64,000 nt of DNA from Terracoccus sp. 273MFTsu3.1 (GTDB lineage: Bacteria; Actinomycetota; Actinomycetes; Actinomycetales; Dermatophilaceae), in the NCBI RefSeq assembly GCF_000383675.1, contig NZ_KB911826.1, positions 186,001 to 250,000 of the forward strand, given 5' to 3'. The position numbers were made by a program, and so were the translations under genes. The notes below the pieces were generated by a model. That model saw only the letters and a list, made by a program, of their open reading frames with translations. It did not search any database and was not told where the DNA came from. This document shows, piece by piece, positions 24,981 through 34,328 of the stretch. How positions within the stretch are numbered: position 1 is the first letter of the stretch; each line of letters begins with the position of its first letter.

Positions 24981-25045
24981 GCGACGCGGCTCGGCGACGC
25001 GGCTCGGCGACGCGGCTCTCCGGCGCGGCTCGGCAAAGCGGCTCG
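24981..25045. repeat. 13-bp tandem repeat, five units
   Basis: Units of the form GCGACGCGGCTCG at 24981, 24994, 25007, 25020 and 25033; the first two are identical, the third differs at one base and the last two diverge. It follows the stop of the hypothetical gene. No function is evident. Confidence 0.85.
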
Positions 25046-25255
25046 GCGGACGCGCCCGGCGACCGGCGGACCCGAGCGCGGGGTCCGGACCACACTCTGA
25101 GACATAATGCCGAGTTATTTGACCGGTAACGCATCGCTATTCGAAACTCCCATGCAACGGATAGGAAAGCAGCCACCCGCCGGCTGCCGACCGACCCGGC
25201 CCGCCGCACCCCGCGGCGCGTCCCCGATCCGGACCGCACCCCTCAGGAGCCCGAC
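25046..25255 (+). promoter_or_regulatory. Leader region of sulfate importer operon
   Basis: A locally AT-rich stretch (25098-25165) in an otherwise GC-rich intergenic region, with TTGACC at 25119-25124, several TAT-rich words, and a short hairpin GCAGCC/GGCTGC near 25169-25187. It probably holds the operon promoter and a regulator site. No known riboswitch fold was recognised. Confidence 0.4.
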
Positions 25256-26293
25256 ATGCGCCGCCCCTCGATCGCCCTCGCCGCCATCGCCGTCACCGCG
25301 ACCCTGGGCCTGACCGCGTGTGCCGGTGGCGGGGCCAGCGACACCGCCGCGGGGCCGGGCACCGCCGCCGCCGACGGCGCCGCGACGAGCACCATCAACC
25401 TCTACGCGTATGCCGTCCCGAAGGTGGGCTACGACGTCGTCATCCCGGCCTTCCAGAAGACGAAGGCCGGCCAGGGAGTGCAGTTCCAGCAGAGCTACGG
25501 GGCGTCGGGCGACCAGAGCCGCAAGGTCGCCGCCGGAGCCGAGGCCGACTTCGTCAACTTCTCGGTCGAGCCCGACATCACGCGACTCGTCGACGCCGGT
25601 CTCGTCGACCCGAACTGGAATGCCAACGAGCACAAGGGAATTCCCTTCGGTTCGGTGGTGACGATCGTCGTGCGCAAGGGCAACCCCAAGGGCATCAAGG
25701 ACTGGGACGACCTGCTCAAGCCGGGCATCGAGGTCGTCACGCCGAACCCGTTCTCGTCGGGCTCGGCCAAGTGGAACCTCCTCGCCCCCTACGCCGCCAA
25801 GAGCAACGGTGGCGCCGACAAGGCCGCCGGGCTCGCCTACGTCTCGGCGCTCGTCAAGGACCACGTCAAGGTCCAGCCGAAGTCGGGCCGCGAGGCCACC
25901 GAGACCTTCCTCCAGGGCAGCGGCGACGTGCTCCTCAGCTACGAGAACGAGGCTCTCTTCGTCGAGAAGAACGGCGACCCCGTCGAGCACGTGACCCCGC
26001 CCACGACCTTCAAGATCGAGAACCCGGCCGCCGTGCTCAAGGGCAGTAAGAACCTCGCCACGGCCACCGCGTTCAACGACTACCTCTACACGCCGGAGGC
26101 GCAGAAGCTCCTCGCCGAGGCCGGCTTCCGGCCGGTCGACACCACCGTGGCCCAGGAGTACGCCTCGAAGTTCCCGGCGCCGACGAAGCTCTGGACGATC
26201 GCCGACCTCGGTGGTTGGAAGACGGTCGACAGCACGCTCTTCAAGAAGGACGTCGGTGACATAGCCAAGATCTACGACCAGGCGACCCAGTGA
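25256..26293 (+). CDS. sbp: Sulfate ABC transporter substrate-binding lipoprotein
   Basis: Periplasmic-type binding protein of 345 residues anchored by a lipobox (LGLTAC, Cys near 22). The mature domain has family marks of sulfate/thiosulfate binders: LYAYAVPKVGYDVVIPAF, SYGASGDQSRKV, ADFVNFS and TPNPFSSGSAKWN. It captures sulfate for the CysTWA importer encoded next. The ATG has CAGGAG upstream. Its stop overlaps the GTG of the first permease gene. In mycobacteria the equivalent order is subI-cysT-cysW-cysA. Confidence 0.94.
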   Translation: MRRPSIALAAIAVTATLGLTACAGGGASDTAAGPGTAAADGAATSTINLYAYAVPKVGYDVVIPAFQKTKAGQGVQFQQSYGASGDQSRKVAAGAEADFVNFSVEPDITRLVDAGLVDPNWNANEHKGIPFGSVVTIVVRKGNPKGIKDWDDLLKPGIEVVTPNPFSSGSAKWNLLAPYAAKSNGGADKAAGLAYVSALVKDHVKVQPKSGREATETFLQGSGDVLLSYENEALFVEKNGDPVEHVTPPTTFKIENPAAVLKGSKNLATATAFNDYLYTPEAQKLLAEAGFRPVDTTVAQEYASKFPAPTKLWTIADLGGWKTVDSTLFKKDVGDIAKIYDQATQ

Positions 26294-27261
26294 CGTCTGA
26301 CACCGACCAGCAGCGCAGGGGCCCGCGTCCGGAGACGGACGCGGCGCCCCTGCCGCCGCGTCCGGACGCGACCGCGCCGGACGGCATACGCCCTCGTGGC
26401 GGCGACGCCGCCCCCCGGGGTGAAGCGTCCGGTGGCGCCGCGCGAGGCGCGCGCCACGGCAAGGGCCTTCGAGGGCTCCGCCGACCGCTCGGCATCGGCA
26501 TCGTCACCCTGTGGCTCAGCGTCATCGTCCTGCTGCCGCTCGCGGCGCTGACCGTCGCGGCGTTCGACGAGGGCCTCGCCGGGTTCTGGGAGGCCGTCAC
26601 CGCGCCCGCCGCGCTCGCGTCCCTCTGGGTGACCGTGCTCGTCTCGGCCGTCGTGGCGCTCGTCAACGCCGTGCTCGGGACGCTCGTCGCGTGGGTGCTG
26701 GTGCGTGACGAGTTCCGCGGCAAGCGCTTCGTCAACGCCGTCATCGACCTCCCGTTCGCGCTGCCGACGATCGTCGCGAGCATCGTGCTGCTCTCCCTCT
26801 ACGGGCCCAACAGCCCCATCGGCGTCGAGCTCAACGCCACGCGCTGGGGGCTCGTCGTCGCGCTGCTCTTCGTCACCCTGCCGTTCGTCGTCCGCTCGGT
26901 GCAGCCCGTCCTCATCGAGGCCGACCGCGAGGTCGAGGAGGCCGCTGCCTCGCTCGGAGCCACGACCTGGACGACGTTCCGCCGCATCGTGCTGCCCACC
27001 CTGGGGCCGGCGATCCTCAGCGGCACCGGACTCGCCTTCGCCCGGGCCATCGGCGAGTACGGCTCGGTCGTGCTCATCGGCGGCAACATCCCGCGCGAGA
27101 CCCAGGTGGCCTCGCAGTACATCCAGCAGCAGATCGAGATCGACCGCCCGCTCAACGCGGCCGCGGTCTCGGTCGCGCTGCTCGCCATCGCGTTCGTCAC
27201 GCTCCTGCTCCTGCGCGTCGTGTCGAGCCGCAGCCAGCGGCGCGAGGAGCGGGACGCATGA
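26290..27261 (+). CDS. cysT: Sulfate ABC transporter permease CysT
   Basis: Inner membrane permease of 323 residues. It begins with a 65-residue polar tail rich in Arg, Pro and Gly not usual for CysT, then six helices. The EAA loop ([20 protein letters not shown]) contacts the ATPase. [12 protein letters not shown] and [12 protein letters not shown] are typical CysT segments. The GTG start overlaps the binding protein stop; if the extension is not translated a later start is possible, but none has a better ribosome site. Confidence 0.93.
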   Translation: MTSDTDQQRRGPRPETDAAPLPPRPDATAPDGIRPRGGDAAPRGEASGGAARGARHGKGLRGLRRPLGIGIVTLWLSVIVLLPLAALTVAAFDEGLAGFWEAVTAPAALASLWVTVLVSAVVALVNAVLGTLVAWVLVRDEFRGKRFVNAVIDLPFALPTIVASIVLLSLYGPNSPIGVELNATRWGLVVALLFVTLPFVVRSVQPVLIEADREVEEAAASLGATTWTTFRRIVLPTLGPAILSGTGLAFARAIGEYGSVVLIGGNIPRETQVASQYIQQQIEIDRPLNAAAVSVALLAIAFVTLLLLRVVSSRSQRREERDA

Positions 27262-28064
27262 GGGTCTCCCGGGGAACTCGCCTCTCGCTGCGCGTCGTCG
27301 CGCTCGGCTACCTCTTCGTCCTGCTCGCCGTGCCGATCGGCGTCATCCTCTGGCGCACGTTCGAGCCGGGGCTCTCGGAGTTCATCGCCTCCATCTCGAC
27401 ACCCGCGGCGAAGTCGGCGCTCAACCTGTCGCTGCTCATCGTCGCGATCACCGTGCCCGTCAACGTCGTCTTCGGGGTCGCGACCGCCCTGGCGCTCGTG
27501 CGCGGACGCTTCCGCGGACGAGGGCTGCTGCAGGCCGTCGTCGACCTGCCGTTCGCCGTCTCGCCGATCGTCGTCGGCGTCTCCCTCATCATGCTGTGGG
27601 GCGTCAACGGGTGGTTCGGTGCGCTCGACCGGGCCGGCTTCCAGGTCATCTTCGGCATCCCGGGGATGGTGCTCGCGACGATCTTCGTGACACTGCCGTT
27701 CGTCGTGCGCGAGGTCGAACCGGTGCTGCACGAGATCGGCCAGGAGCAGGAGCAGGCCGCCTCGACGCTCGGGGCCAACGGGTGGCAGACGTTCTGGCGC
27801 ATCACCCTCCCCGCCATCCGGTGGGGCCTGACCTACGGCGTCGTGCTGACGGTCGCACGGGCCCTCGGCGAGTTCGGCGCGGTCATCATGGTGAGCTCCG
27901 GCTTCCCCGGGGTCTCGCAGACGCTGACCCTGCTCGTGCACTCCCGCTACATCGACGACCACAACACCTACGGCGCGTACGCCGCCGCCACCCTGCTCAT
28001 GGGCATCGCGCTCGTCGTGCTGCTGCTCATGACCCTGCTCGACCGCAAGAGGAGCGACCGATGA
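27258..28064 (+). CDS. cysW: Sulfate ABC transporter permease CysW
   Basis: Second permease subunit, 268 residues with six helices and the EAA loop ([20 protein letters not shown]). [16 protein letters not shown] and [13 protein letters not shown] are typical of CysW. The ATG overlaps the CysT stop and the cysA start overlaps its own stop (ATGA in both cases), so the three transporter genes are tightly coupled. Confidence 0.94.
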   Translation: MRVSRGTRLSLRVVALGYLFVLLAVPIGVILWRTFEPGLSEFIASISTPAAKSALNLSLLIVAITVPVNVVFGVATALALVRGRFRGRGLLQAVVDLPFAVSPIVVGVSLIMLWGVNGWFGALDRAGFQVIFGIPGMVLATIFVTLPFVVREVEPVLHEIGQEQEQAASTLGANGWQTFWRITLPAIRWGLTYGVVLTVARALGEFGAVIMVSSGFPGVSQTLTLLVHSRYIDDHNTYGAYAAATLLMGIALVVLLLMTLLDRKRSDR

Positions 28065-29071
28065 TCACCGTGACCAGCGCCCGGAAGCAGTACGGCGCGT
28101 TCGCCGCTCTCGACGACGTCAGTCTCGACATCCCCAGCGGCTCGCTCACCGCGTTGCTCGGGCCGAGCGGCTCCGGCAAGTCGACCCTGCTGCGCTCGAT
28201 CGCGGGTCTCGAGGAGCTCGACTCCGGCACGGTGACGATCGAGGGGCGTGACGTCACGGACGAGCCCCCGCAGCGCCGCGGCATCGGCTTCGTCTTCCAG
28301 CACTACGCCGCCTTCAAGCACATGACGGTCCGCGACAACGTCGCCTTCGGACTGACGATCCGCAAGCGGCCCAAGGCCGAGACGGCCAAGAAGGTCGACG
28401 AGCTGCTCGAGATCGTCGGGCTCGACGGCTTCCAGCACCGCTACCCGGCGCAGCTCTCCGGCGGGCAGCGCCAGCGGATGGCGCTCGCCCGGGCCCTCGC
28501 GGTCGACCCTCAGGTGCTGCTGCTCGACGAGCCGTTCGGCGCCCTCGACGCGAAGGTGCGCACCGACCTGCGCCAGTGGCTGCGCCGGCTGCACGACGAG
28601 GTGCACGTGACGACGGTGCTCGTGACGCACGACCAGGAGGAGGCGCTCGACGTCGCCGACCGCATCGCCGTGCTCAACAAGGGACGCATCGAGCAGGTCG
28701 GCGACCCCGTCACGCTCTACGAGCGCCCCGCCAACGACTTCGTCATGGGCTTCCTCGGCTCGGTGGCGCACCTCGGCGGCCAGCTCGTGCGACCCCACGA
28801 CATCGCGCTCGAGCGCGACCGCGCGACGGCTCTCGCCCTCGACGCCAAGGTGCCCGACTCCCCCGGCGTCATCGACGCCGTCGTCGAGCGCGTCGTGCCC
28901 CTCGGCTTCGAGGTCAGGGTCGACCTGCGCGCCGACTCGGGCGAACGGTTCGCCGCGCAGATCACCCGCCGCGACGCCGCCGAGCTGCAGCTGCGCGAGG
29001 GAGAGACGATCCACGCACGCGCCGTCGGGCGCTCGAGCGTCGTCGACCACGATCCGGCCCTCGCGATCTGA
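28061..29071 (+). CDS. cysA: Sulfate/thiosulfate import ATP-binding protein CysA
   Basis: ATPase subunit of 336 residues. Walker [10 protein letters not shown] (about 34-42), Q-loop FVFQHYAAF, signature [10 protein letters not shown], Walker [12 protein letters not shown] and H-loop VTHDQEEA are all intact, so it is an active importer ATPase. The C-terminal regulatory domain (about 240-336, [11 protein letters not shown]) is the TOBE-like part of CysA. It completes the importer; a strong terminator follows 131 bases later. Confidence 0.95.
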   Translation: MITVTSARKQYGAFAALDDVSLDIPSGSLTALLGPSGSGKSTLLRSIAGLEELDSGTVTIEGRDVTDEPPQRRGIGFVFQHYAAFKHMTVRDNVAFGLTIRKRPKAETAKKVDELLEIVGLDGFQHRYPAQLSGGQRQRMALARALAVDPQVLLLDEPFGALDAKVRTDLRQWLRRLHDEVHVTTVLVTHDQEEALDVADRIAVLNKGRIEQVGDPVTLYERPANDFVMGFLGSVAHLGGQLVRPHDIALERDRATALALDAKVPDSPGVIDAVVERVVPLGFEVRVDLRADSGERFAAQITRRDAAELQLREGETIHARAVGRSSVVDHDPALAI

Positions 29072-29130
29072 CGTCCGGACGTCCAGCCCCGCTGGCCAAC
29101 CTGGGACAGATCTCGCACGGCCGCGGACGA

Positions 29131-29147
29131 CGGCATACCGTATGCCG
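29131..29147. other. Head-to-head CGGCATAC palindrome
   Basis: Two copies of the window-wide word CGGCATAC meet as CGGCATAC-C-GTATGCCG, a 17-base palindrome (19 with flanks) in the intergenic region after cysA. Confidence 0.7.
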
Positions 29148-29202
29148 TGAAGCCCCTCGCGTCGCCGAGCGACGTGGGCGGGCGGCTCGGGTCACCGAGT
29201 GA

Positions 29203-29240
29203 ACTGAGGCGGCGAGGGGACGACACCTCGCCGCCTCAGT
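29203..29240 (+). terminator. Terminator of sulfate importer operon
   Basis: Arms 29203-29217 and 29226-29240, 15 perfect pairs around an eight-base loop, downstream of cysA. Confidence 0.82.
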
Positions 29241-29400
29241 CACACCCGCCGCGTCGCCACCCACCGAGTGGCCACGTCGTCACACCCGCACCATCGAGTG
29301 GGCACATCGTCACCCGCACCGGTGAGCGGCCACCTCGCCACACCCTCCGTCGTGTGGGCACGTCGCCACACCCTCACCATCGAGTGGGCACGTCGTCCGG
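29241..29400. repeat. Imperfect ~28-30 bp tandem repeat, five units
   Basis: Units built around CACCATCGAGTGGGCACGTC recur about five times with drift (GAGTGGCCAC, GAGTGGGCAC, GAGCGGCCAC, GTGTGGGCAC, GAGTGGGCAC). They lie between the terminator and the Rrf2 gene and are not separated by unique spacers, so this is not a CRISPR array. Confidence 0.75.
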
Positions 29401-29483
29401 ATTGCCGTGGCCCGGACACCGACGCCACGTCGCAGGTGGGTCCGATGGGCGCGGAGTCCACCCCGGTGCGGCAGACTGCATGG

Positions 29484-29948
29484 GTGGACATCTCGGCACG
29501 AGTCGACTACGCGGTCCGCGCGATGCTCATCCTCGCCGAGTCGGACGCGGAGGGCTCGGGCCCGATCAGCATCGACAGCCTCTCGACCCGGCAGGAGCTG
29601 CCGCGCAAGTTCCTCGAGGCGATCTTCGCCGACCTGCGCCGCGGCAACCTCGTCCTCAGCCGTCGGGGTGCCCGCGGCGGCTACGTGCTCGGGCGACCGC
29701 GTGGGGAGATCAGCGTCGGAGACATCTTCCGCGCCGTCGACGGTCCGCTCGCCGAGGTGCGCGGACTGCGACCGCACGAGACGGAGTACCAAGGGGTCGC
29801 CACGCACCTGCCGAGCCTCTGGGTGGCCGTCCGGGCGAGCCTGCGCGAAGTGCTCGACGACACCTCCCTCGAAGACCTCCGCACCGGCGACCTGCCGGAC
29901 CGGGTGCGACAGCTGCTCACCGCCCCGGACGCCTGGCAGAACCGCTGA
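29484..29948 (+). CDS. Rrf2-family transcriptional regulator
   Basis: Winged-helix regulator of 154 residues. DISARVDYAVRAMLILAE, the recognition segment PRKFLEAIFADLRRGNLV and wing SRRGARGGYVLGRP are typical Rrf2 features. It has no cysteine, so it cannot hold a Fe-S cluster as IscR or NsrR do, and is closer to CymR-type regulators of sulfur metabolism. That fits its place after the sulfate importer, though regulation of the importer is inference. I chose GTG 29484 because family members start here; ATG 29445 is an alternative. Confidence 0.85.
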   Translation: MDISARVDYAVRAMLILAESDAEGSGPISIDSLSTRQELPRKFLEAIFADLRRGNLVLSRRGARGGYVLGRPRGEISVGDIFRAVDGPLAEVRGLRPHETEYQGVATHLPSLWVAVRASLREVLDDTSLEDLRTGDLPDRVRQLLTAPDAWQNR

Positions 29949-30018
29949 CGTCTGACCGCCGGCGTCTGACCGCCAGCGTCTGACCGCCAGCGTCTGACCG
30001 CCAGCGTCTGACCGTCGG
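29949..30018. repeat. 14-bp tandem repeat, five units
   Basis: Units GCGTCTGACCGCCA (first, second and fifth slightly altered) at 29949, 29963, 29977, 29991 and 30005, beginning right after the Rrf2 stop codon. Confidence 0.9.
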
Positions 30019-30070
30019 CGTTCGCCGTCAGGGTCTGCCGTGACCGTGCCGCACGTCGACTGTCCGACCT

Positions 30071-30565
30071 TCAGCGTCGGGGACCCGCTCGTGCGCGAGC
30101 CGTTGCCGGCTCAGGCCACAACCGGGCCCGGACGGTGACCGCCAGCTCGACGTCTGCTCCCATCGACGAACACGACTGTGTCGCAGCACCGTTCGCACGA
30201 GCCACCTGTTGCGCCACCGCACACGCCTTGGCCGAGTCCGCACCGTCCTGCATCGCCGATGCGGCGGCCAGGGAGCCGAGGTCGGCGGCAACCCGAGCGC
30301 GGTGGCTGGCGACCACCACGGAGGCCAGCACGAGAGCGCCCATGGTGAGGACCAGCACCATGGCCACGACCGACAGGGCGAGGATGCTCGCCGCGCCACG
30401 CTCGCCCTTCGGACGTGTCGGCCCGACCGGCACGCGCGGCGCGAAGGGACCGGTCGGGACGCTCGGCCGCGCGTGCGTTGTCCGCCATGTCTGGGTCAGC
30501 TGGGTGTGCAGCACCTCGAACGGTGGGACCGGTCGCCGGGACGGACGGTCGTGGCGAGTCGTCAT
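30071..30565 (-). CDS. Tad locus secreted/membrane protein (Rv3654c-like)
   Basis: Last gene of the pilus operon, 164 residues. A basic Pro/Thr-rich N-terminus is followed at about residue 60 by GERGAASILALSVVAMVLVL, a single long hydrophobic helix, and then a small extracytoplasmic part with two Cys. This matches the TadE/TadG-like protein Rv3654c, which lies at the same place in mycobacteria. ATG 30565 overlaps the stop of the TadE-like gene. Its role is probably as a minor pseudopilin or assembly factor. Confidence 0.82.
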   Translation of the reverse strand: MTTRHDRPSRRPVPPFEVLHTQLTQTWRTTHARPSVPTGPFAPRVPVGPTRPKGERGAASILALSVVAMVLVLTMGALVLASVVVASHRARVAADLGSLAAASAMQDGADSAKACAVAQQVARANGAATQSCSSMGADVELAVTVRARLWPEPATARARAGPRR

Positions 30566-30930
30566 GACGGCGACTCGACGGGCGTCACGGCCGAGGCGCT
30601 GAGCTCCCAGCCGGGCAGCAGCCCCCAGCCGCCGGTGTGGACCGAGACGACGACCCGGACTCCCCCACCGACGCCGGAGACCTGCACACGAGCGCCCGTC
30701 GGCGCCGTCTCGGCGGCAAGAGCACGGACCCGCCCCGAGTCGTCGCCACGAGCTGCCGCCCGTGCGGCGACCCGGGCCGCGTCGACGCACCGGATCTGGT
30801 CGACGGCGGCGTTGACCGCGACGAGGCAGAAGCCGAGGAGGAGCACGACCGACGGGATGGCGACGGCGAGCTCCGCCGTCACCATCCCGCGCTCCCGACC
30901 CGGTGCGGGTCGAGGGCGTCGCGACGTCAC
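30562..30930 (-). CDS. TadE-like minor pseudopilin (Rv3655c-like)
   Basis: Protein of 122 residues with a type IV prepilin-like leader: RERG then MVTAELAVAIP, where Glu at position +5 follows the Gly cleavage point (residue 15). One hydrophobic helix and a small extracytoplasmic domain follow. TadE-like proteins assist Flp pilus assembly. The GTG start overlaps the stop of the small pilin gene and the 3' end overlaps the next gene, so translation is coupled. Confidence 0.85.
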   Translation of the reverse strand: MTSRRPRPAPGRERGMVTAELAVAIPSVVLLLGFCLVAVNAAVDQIRCVDAARVAARAAARGDDSGRVRALAAETAPTGARVQVSGVGGGVRVVVSVHTGGWGLLPGWELSASAVTPVESPS

Positions 30931-31130
30931 CCCGCGATCCCCAAGGCGCTCTGCACGATGCCGGCCAGGGCTCCGCGCACCGCGTCGGACTTGACCACTC
31001 CGAGCAGCACGAGCGCGAAGGTGCAGGCCGCCATGATGCCGACGGCGTACTCCGCAGTCGTCATCCCGCGGTCGCGGCGCCCCGAGGTCACCCGGCGACG
31101 CGTGAGTCGTCGGATCAGCTGTTGGGTCAT
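30927..31130 (-). CDS. Flp-type pilin, DUF4244 (Rv3656c-like)
   Basis: Protein of 67 residues, the likely major pilin. A basic leader ends RDRG, then MTTAEYAVG with the Glu at +5 required by prepilin peptidase, one hydrophobic helix and a short tail. This is the DUF4244 class found in actinobacterial Tad loci. It lies directly upstream of the TadE-like genes and 74 bases after the membrane platform gene. No prepilin peptidase gene is in this window. Confidence 0.88.
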   Translation of the reverse strand: MTQQLIRRLTRRRVTSGRRDRGMTTAEYAVGIMAACTFALVLLGVVKSDAVRGALAGIVQSALGIAG

Positions 31131-31204
31131 GGGTTCTCCTCTCCTCGCCCGGGCGAGGTGCCCGGGACGCTGTGTCCCCTGGTGGAGGGATGGTCTGAGC
31201 CACG

Positions 31205-31912
31205 TCAGGCAGCGATCAGGTCGCTCGCGAGAGCGATGACGAGCGGCGCCACCGTGGTCAGGCAGAACGCCGGGAGCAGCACGAGACCGAGCGGCGCGAC
31301 GAGGCGGACGCCGACCTTGGCCGCCGAGACCTCGAGGCGTTCGAGCTCAGCGGAGTGCAGGTCGTCCGAGGCGGCGAGCAGCATCGCTCCGGGCGGCACG
31401 CCTGCCTGGTGGGCGATGGCCACCGCGCGTATGGCCGGCGACCACGTCTGCCCGACGGAGGCCCAGGCATCAGCCTCGGTCGCTCCCCACCTCAGGGCCG
31501 CCGCGACCTGCCGCAGGTCCGTGGACGCGCGCCCGGTCAGCCCCGTGGCCACGGCCTCGAGCACGTCCCACGTGGGCAAACCCGACCGATAGGCCAGGGC
31601 CAGCAGGGCGAGGGCAGAGGACACCTCGGCGTCGGTGACCCGCCTCCCTATCGAGTCGATCGAGGGGGTCGGGCCGGTCGAGGGTGGCGGGGCTGCCGGG
31701 CCCGAACCGACCGGGGCTCTCAATGTCTCGTGGCCAGGGGTGGCCGGGTCACCACGACCGCCGAGGAGGACGAGCACGGCCCCGGCAGCGAGGCCGGCGG
31801 CCAGGAGTCCGAGAACGGGCCCGTTGCGGACCACGTCGGTCAGGACGACGGCGTCGGCGATCGCCTCGGCGACGGCAGTCGCGACGGCAGGAGCAGCGAC
31901 GAGTGCGGTCAT
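31205..31912 (-). CDS. Type II secretion F-family platform protein (TadC-like, Rv3657c-like)
   Basis: Polytopic membrane protein of 235 residues in the inner membrane platform of the Flp pilus machine. The helical F domain (EVSSALALLALAYRSGLPTWD) lies between membrane helices near the N-terminus and a C-terminal pair (LVAPLGLVLLPAFCLTTVAPLV). The ATG overlaps the TadB stop by ATGA. Shorter than enterobacterial TadC, as usual for this actinobacterial subgroup. Confidence 0.87.
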   Translation of the reverse strand: MTALVAAPAVATAVAEAIADAVVLTDVVRNGPVLGLLAAGLAAGAVLVLLGGRGDPATPGHETLRAPVGSGPAAPPPSTGPTPSIDSIGRRVTDAEVSSALALLALAYRSGLPTWDVLEAVATGLTGRASTDLRQVAAALRWGATEADAWASVGQTWSPAIRAVAIAHQAGVPPGAMLLAASDDLHSAELERLEVSAAKVGVRLVAPLGLVLLPAFCLTTVAPLVIALASDLIAA

Positions 31913-32913
31913 GCTCGCACCGCGCGTCGCACCATCCGGGAGCACCAGACCCGACCGGCCCAGACGAGAAGCAGCCCGGCCACGACAGAGGCCGTCGCGA
32001 TCGGCGAGCCGAGGTAGAGCGTCGCCGGGTCGATGCCACAGGCCAGCCCGAAGAGCGGGCCCGTCAGCGGCAGGAGGGTGAGGACGGTGACCGTGGCCCG
32101 GGGTCCTGCCACGGCGACCGCGACCTTGCCTCGGCGGGCGCGAGCGTCGAGGAGTCCACCCACCGCCCGGTCGACCGCGGAGGCGAGCGGGGCGCCGGTG
32201 GTCTCGGACAGGCGCCAGGCAGCCGCGACGAGCGCCAGCTCGGGAGATGCGCTGCGGGCGGCCCATTCGGCCCAGACCGGCGAGGTCGGCTCGGCGCGGT
32301 CGCTCGCATCGAGGAGGCTGCCGACGAGCCGGTCGATCTCGGCGGTCGGCCGGTCATCGCCGTTCGCGGTGCCGCCGGACGACCACGGCGGGCGAGGAAC
32401 CGAGCGGGAGGCTGTGCGTCGGCGGCTGCGCGCGCGGGACCGTTGTGCCGTTCGGGAACGGGCCCGTCGGGCGTGGTCCCGTCGGGCGAGCTGGATCCGC
32501 TCTGCACCGAGCGTCGAGGTGGCCGCGAGCTCGATGGCGCGGCTCGGCGTCAGGCCGGCCCCGAGAGCGGGACCGATGCCGCGCAGCAGGTCGAGGACAT
32601 CGTCGATCAGCGCTCCCGGTCGTCGGCGCAGGCGCCAGCGTCGGTAGAGGTCGACCGGGTCCTGCTGCCACAGGCTTGCTCCACCCTCGACCGGTGCGAA
32701 CCCTTCGGCTGCCGAGCCGAGACCGGCACGCCGCCCCGGCCCACCACTGGGCCCGCCGGCCAGGCCGCCGTTGGGTGCGGCTCCCTCACCTCCGGGAGAC
32801 TCACCTCCCCAGAGGTCCACGGTGGTCGCGTGGACCGACCGCCCGCTCGGCCACACGAGCACGGCCAGAGCGAGCAGGACCGCGGCGAGCGCCCCGACCG
32901 CACCGGCGTTCAC
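31909..32913 (-). CDS. tadB: Type II secretion F-family platform protein (TadB-like, Rv3658c-like)
   Basis: Membrane platform protein of 334 residues pairing with the TadC-like product. It opens with a hydrophobic helix, has an Arg-rich cytoplasmic segment (about 140-190), an F domain ([19 protein letters not shown]) and C-terminal helices. GTG 32913 overlaps the ATPase stop (GTGA). The Arg/Ser-rich insert is longer than in many homologues. Confidence 0.85.
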   Translation of the reverse strand: MNAGAVGALAAVLLALAVLVWPSGRSVHATTVDLWGGESPGGEGAAPNGGLAGGPSGGPGRRAGLGSAAEGFAPVEGGASLWQQDPVDLYRRWRLRRRPGALIDDVLDLLRGIGPALGAGLTPSRAIELAATSTLGAERIQLARRDHARRARSRTAQRSRARSRRRTASRSVPRPPWSSGGTANGDDRPTAEIDRLVGSLLDASDRAEPTSPVWAEWAARSASPELALVAAAWRLSETTGAPLASAVDRAVGGLLDARARRGKVAVAVAGPRATVTVLTLLPLTGPLFGLACGIDPATLYLGSPIATASVVAGLLLVWAGRVWCSRMVRRAVRA

Positions 32914-34328
32914 GACGCCTCCGCGATCGAGGCCCCAGCCGCCGCGGTCGGCGGCCCCCAGGCGGTCGGTGGGGCAATAGCGGTCGGTGAGGCAGAAGCG
33001 GTCGGTGGAGCCGAGGCGCTCGGAGGAGCCGAGGCGCTCGGAGGAGCCGAGGCGCTCGGAGGAGCCGAGGCGCTCGGTGGAGCCGAGGCGCTCGTTGAGG
33101 CGGTGGCGGTTGGAGGGTCTGGGGTCAGAGCCCCTGCCGGGTCGTCCATCGAGGTCGGGCGAACGAGATCGGACTCCAACCCGAGCCGACCCGCGAGCGC
33201 CGGCCACGCCGGACCGTATCGGGGCTCGTGACCGGGGCCGTCCCACTCGAGCGCGGGCACGATGCAGGGGTTGCCGTCGCGGCGGAAGAGCGCCGCCACC
33301 GAGGCGACGCGCCGGCCTCCGCGGTCGCGCGTCACGTGCACGACGACGTCGATGGCGGCCGCCAGCTGGGCCCGGACGGCATCGGGCCCCAGGCCTGCCA
33401 AGGCACCGAGCGCCTCGAACCGGGCCACGACGTCGGCCGGGGCGTTGGCGTGGACCGTGCCGCAGCCGCCCTCATGGCCGGTGTTGAGCGCGGCCAGCAG
33501 CTCCCGCACCTCGGCCCCACGGACCTCGCCGACGACGATCCGGTCGGGGCGCATGCGCAGCGCCTGCCGCACGAGCGTCGTCAACGTGACCTCGCCGGCG
33601 CCCTCGACGTTGGCCGGTCGTGCCTCCAGCCGGACGAGGTGCGGGTGGTCGACCGTGAGCTCGCGCACGTCCTCGACGACGAGCAGCCGCTCGACCGGGT
33701 CGCTGCAGCCGAGCAGCGCCGAGAGGAGGGTGGTCTTGCCGGCCCCCGTGCCACCCGAGACGACGAACGCGACCCGCCGAGCGACCATGGCGCGCAGCAC
33801 GGGCTCCCACTCCGGAGGCAGCATCGCGCGACTGCAGAGCTCGGTCAGGGAGACCGGCTCCCCGGGCGGCACCCGGATCGTGATGTGCGGGCCACCGTCG
33901 ACGAGCGGGGGCAGCATCGCGTGGAGGCGAGCGCCGGACGGGAGCTGGCCGTCGACCCAGGGACTGGCCTCGTCGAGCCGGCGTCCCGCGATGCCGGCGA
34001 GGCGGACGGCGAGGCCTCGTGCGTCGTCGGCATCGAGCCGCTCGCCCACCCACTCCATGCCGTGACCACGGTCGACCCAGATGCGTCCGTCACCGTTGAC
34101 GGCGATGTCGGTGACGCCCGGCTCGGCGAGCCACGGGTCGAGCGATCCGGCGCCGAGCACCCGAGAGGCCAGCGCCGACCGGGTCTCGGCGACGCGGTGT
34201 GCTCCGAGCGCCCCACGCTCCTGGCTCGCCACCTCGGCCACCGCCGCTCCGTCGGGACCGATGCCGTCGCGGACGCGCTGCCACACCGCCGGTGTCAGCG
34301 AGCCGCCGGGCCGCGGCTGGACGCTCAT
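32910..34328 (-). CDS. tadA: Tad pilus assembly ATPase (TadA/CpaF-like, Rv3659c-like)
   Basis: Secretion ATPase of 472 residues that powers pilus assembly. It shows [15 protein letters not shown], Walker [11 protein letters not shown] near residue 195, the Asp box [10 protein letters not shown], Walker B region [12 protein letters not shown] and [11 protein letters not shown], all intact. The last 90 residues are a Ser/Ala/Pro-rich tail with repeated SASAPP units not needed for catalysis and coded by an 18-bp tandem repeat. The ATG overlaps the stop of the CpaE-like gene. Confidence 0.93.
   Translation of the reverse strand: MSVQPRPGGSLTPAVWQRVRDGIGPDGAAVAEVASQERGALGAHRVAETRSALASRVLGAGSLDPWLAEPGVTDIAVNGDGRIWVDRGHGMEWVGERLDADDARGLAVRLAGIAGRRLDEASPWVDGQLPSGARLHAMLPPLVDGGPHITIRVPPGEPVSLTELCSRAMLPPEWEPVLRAMVARRVAFVVSGGTGAGKTTLLSALLGCSDPVERLLVVEDVRELTVDHPHLVRLEARPANVEGAGEVTLTTLVRQALRMRPDRIVVGEVRGAEVRELLAALNTGHEGGCGTVHANAPADVVARFEALGALAGLGPDAVRAQLAAAIDVVVHVTRDRGGRRVASVAALFRRDGNPCIVPALEWDGPGHEPRYGPAWPALAGRLGLESDLVRPTSMDDPAGALTPDPPTATASTSASAPPSASAPPSASAPPSASAPPSASAPPTASASPTAIAPPTAWGPPTAAAGASIAEAS
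33013..33084 (-). repeat. 18-bp tandem repeat in tadA tail
   Basis: Four in-frame copies of an 18-base unit (the fourth with one change) encode SASAPP hexapeptides in the ATPase C-terminal tail; more degenerate copies flank them. Confidence 0.88.

Noticed and set aside
25046-25255. Riboswitch (SAM or other sulfur-related) before the sulfate operon
   Set aside because: I looked for conserved cores and paired regions and found only a short weak hairpin.
29147-29230. Possible small gene starting GTG after the CGGCATAC palindrome
   Set aside because: The frame runs straight into the terminator and repeat tract and looks non-coding.
29241-29400. Possible CRISPR array
   Set aside because: Units are imperfect and contiguous with no unique spacers, and no cas gene is present.
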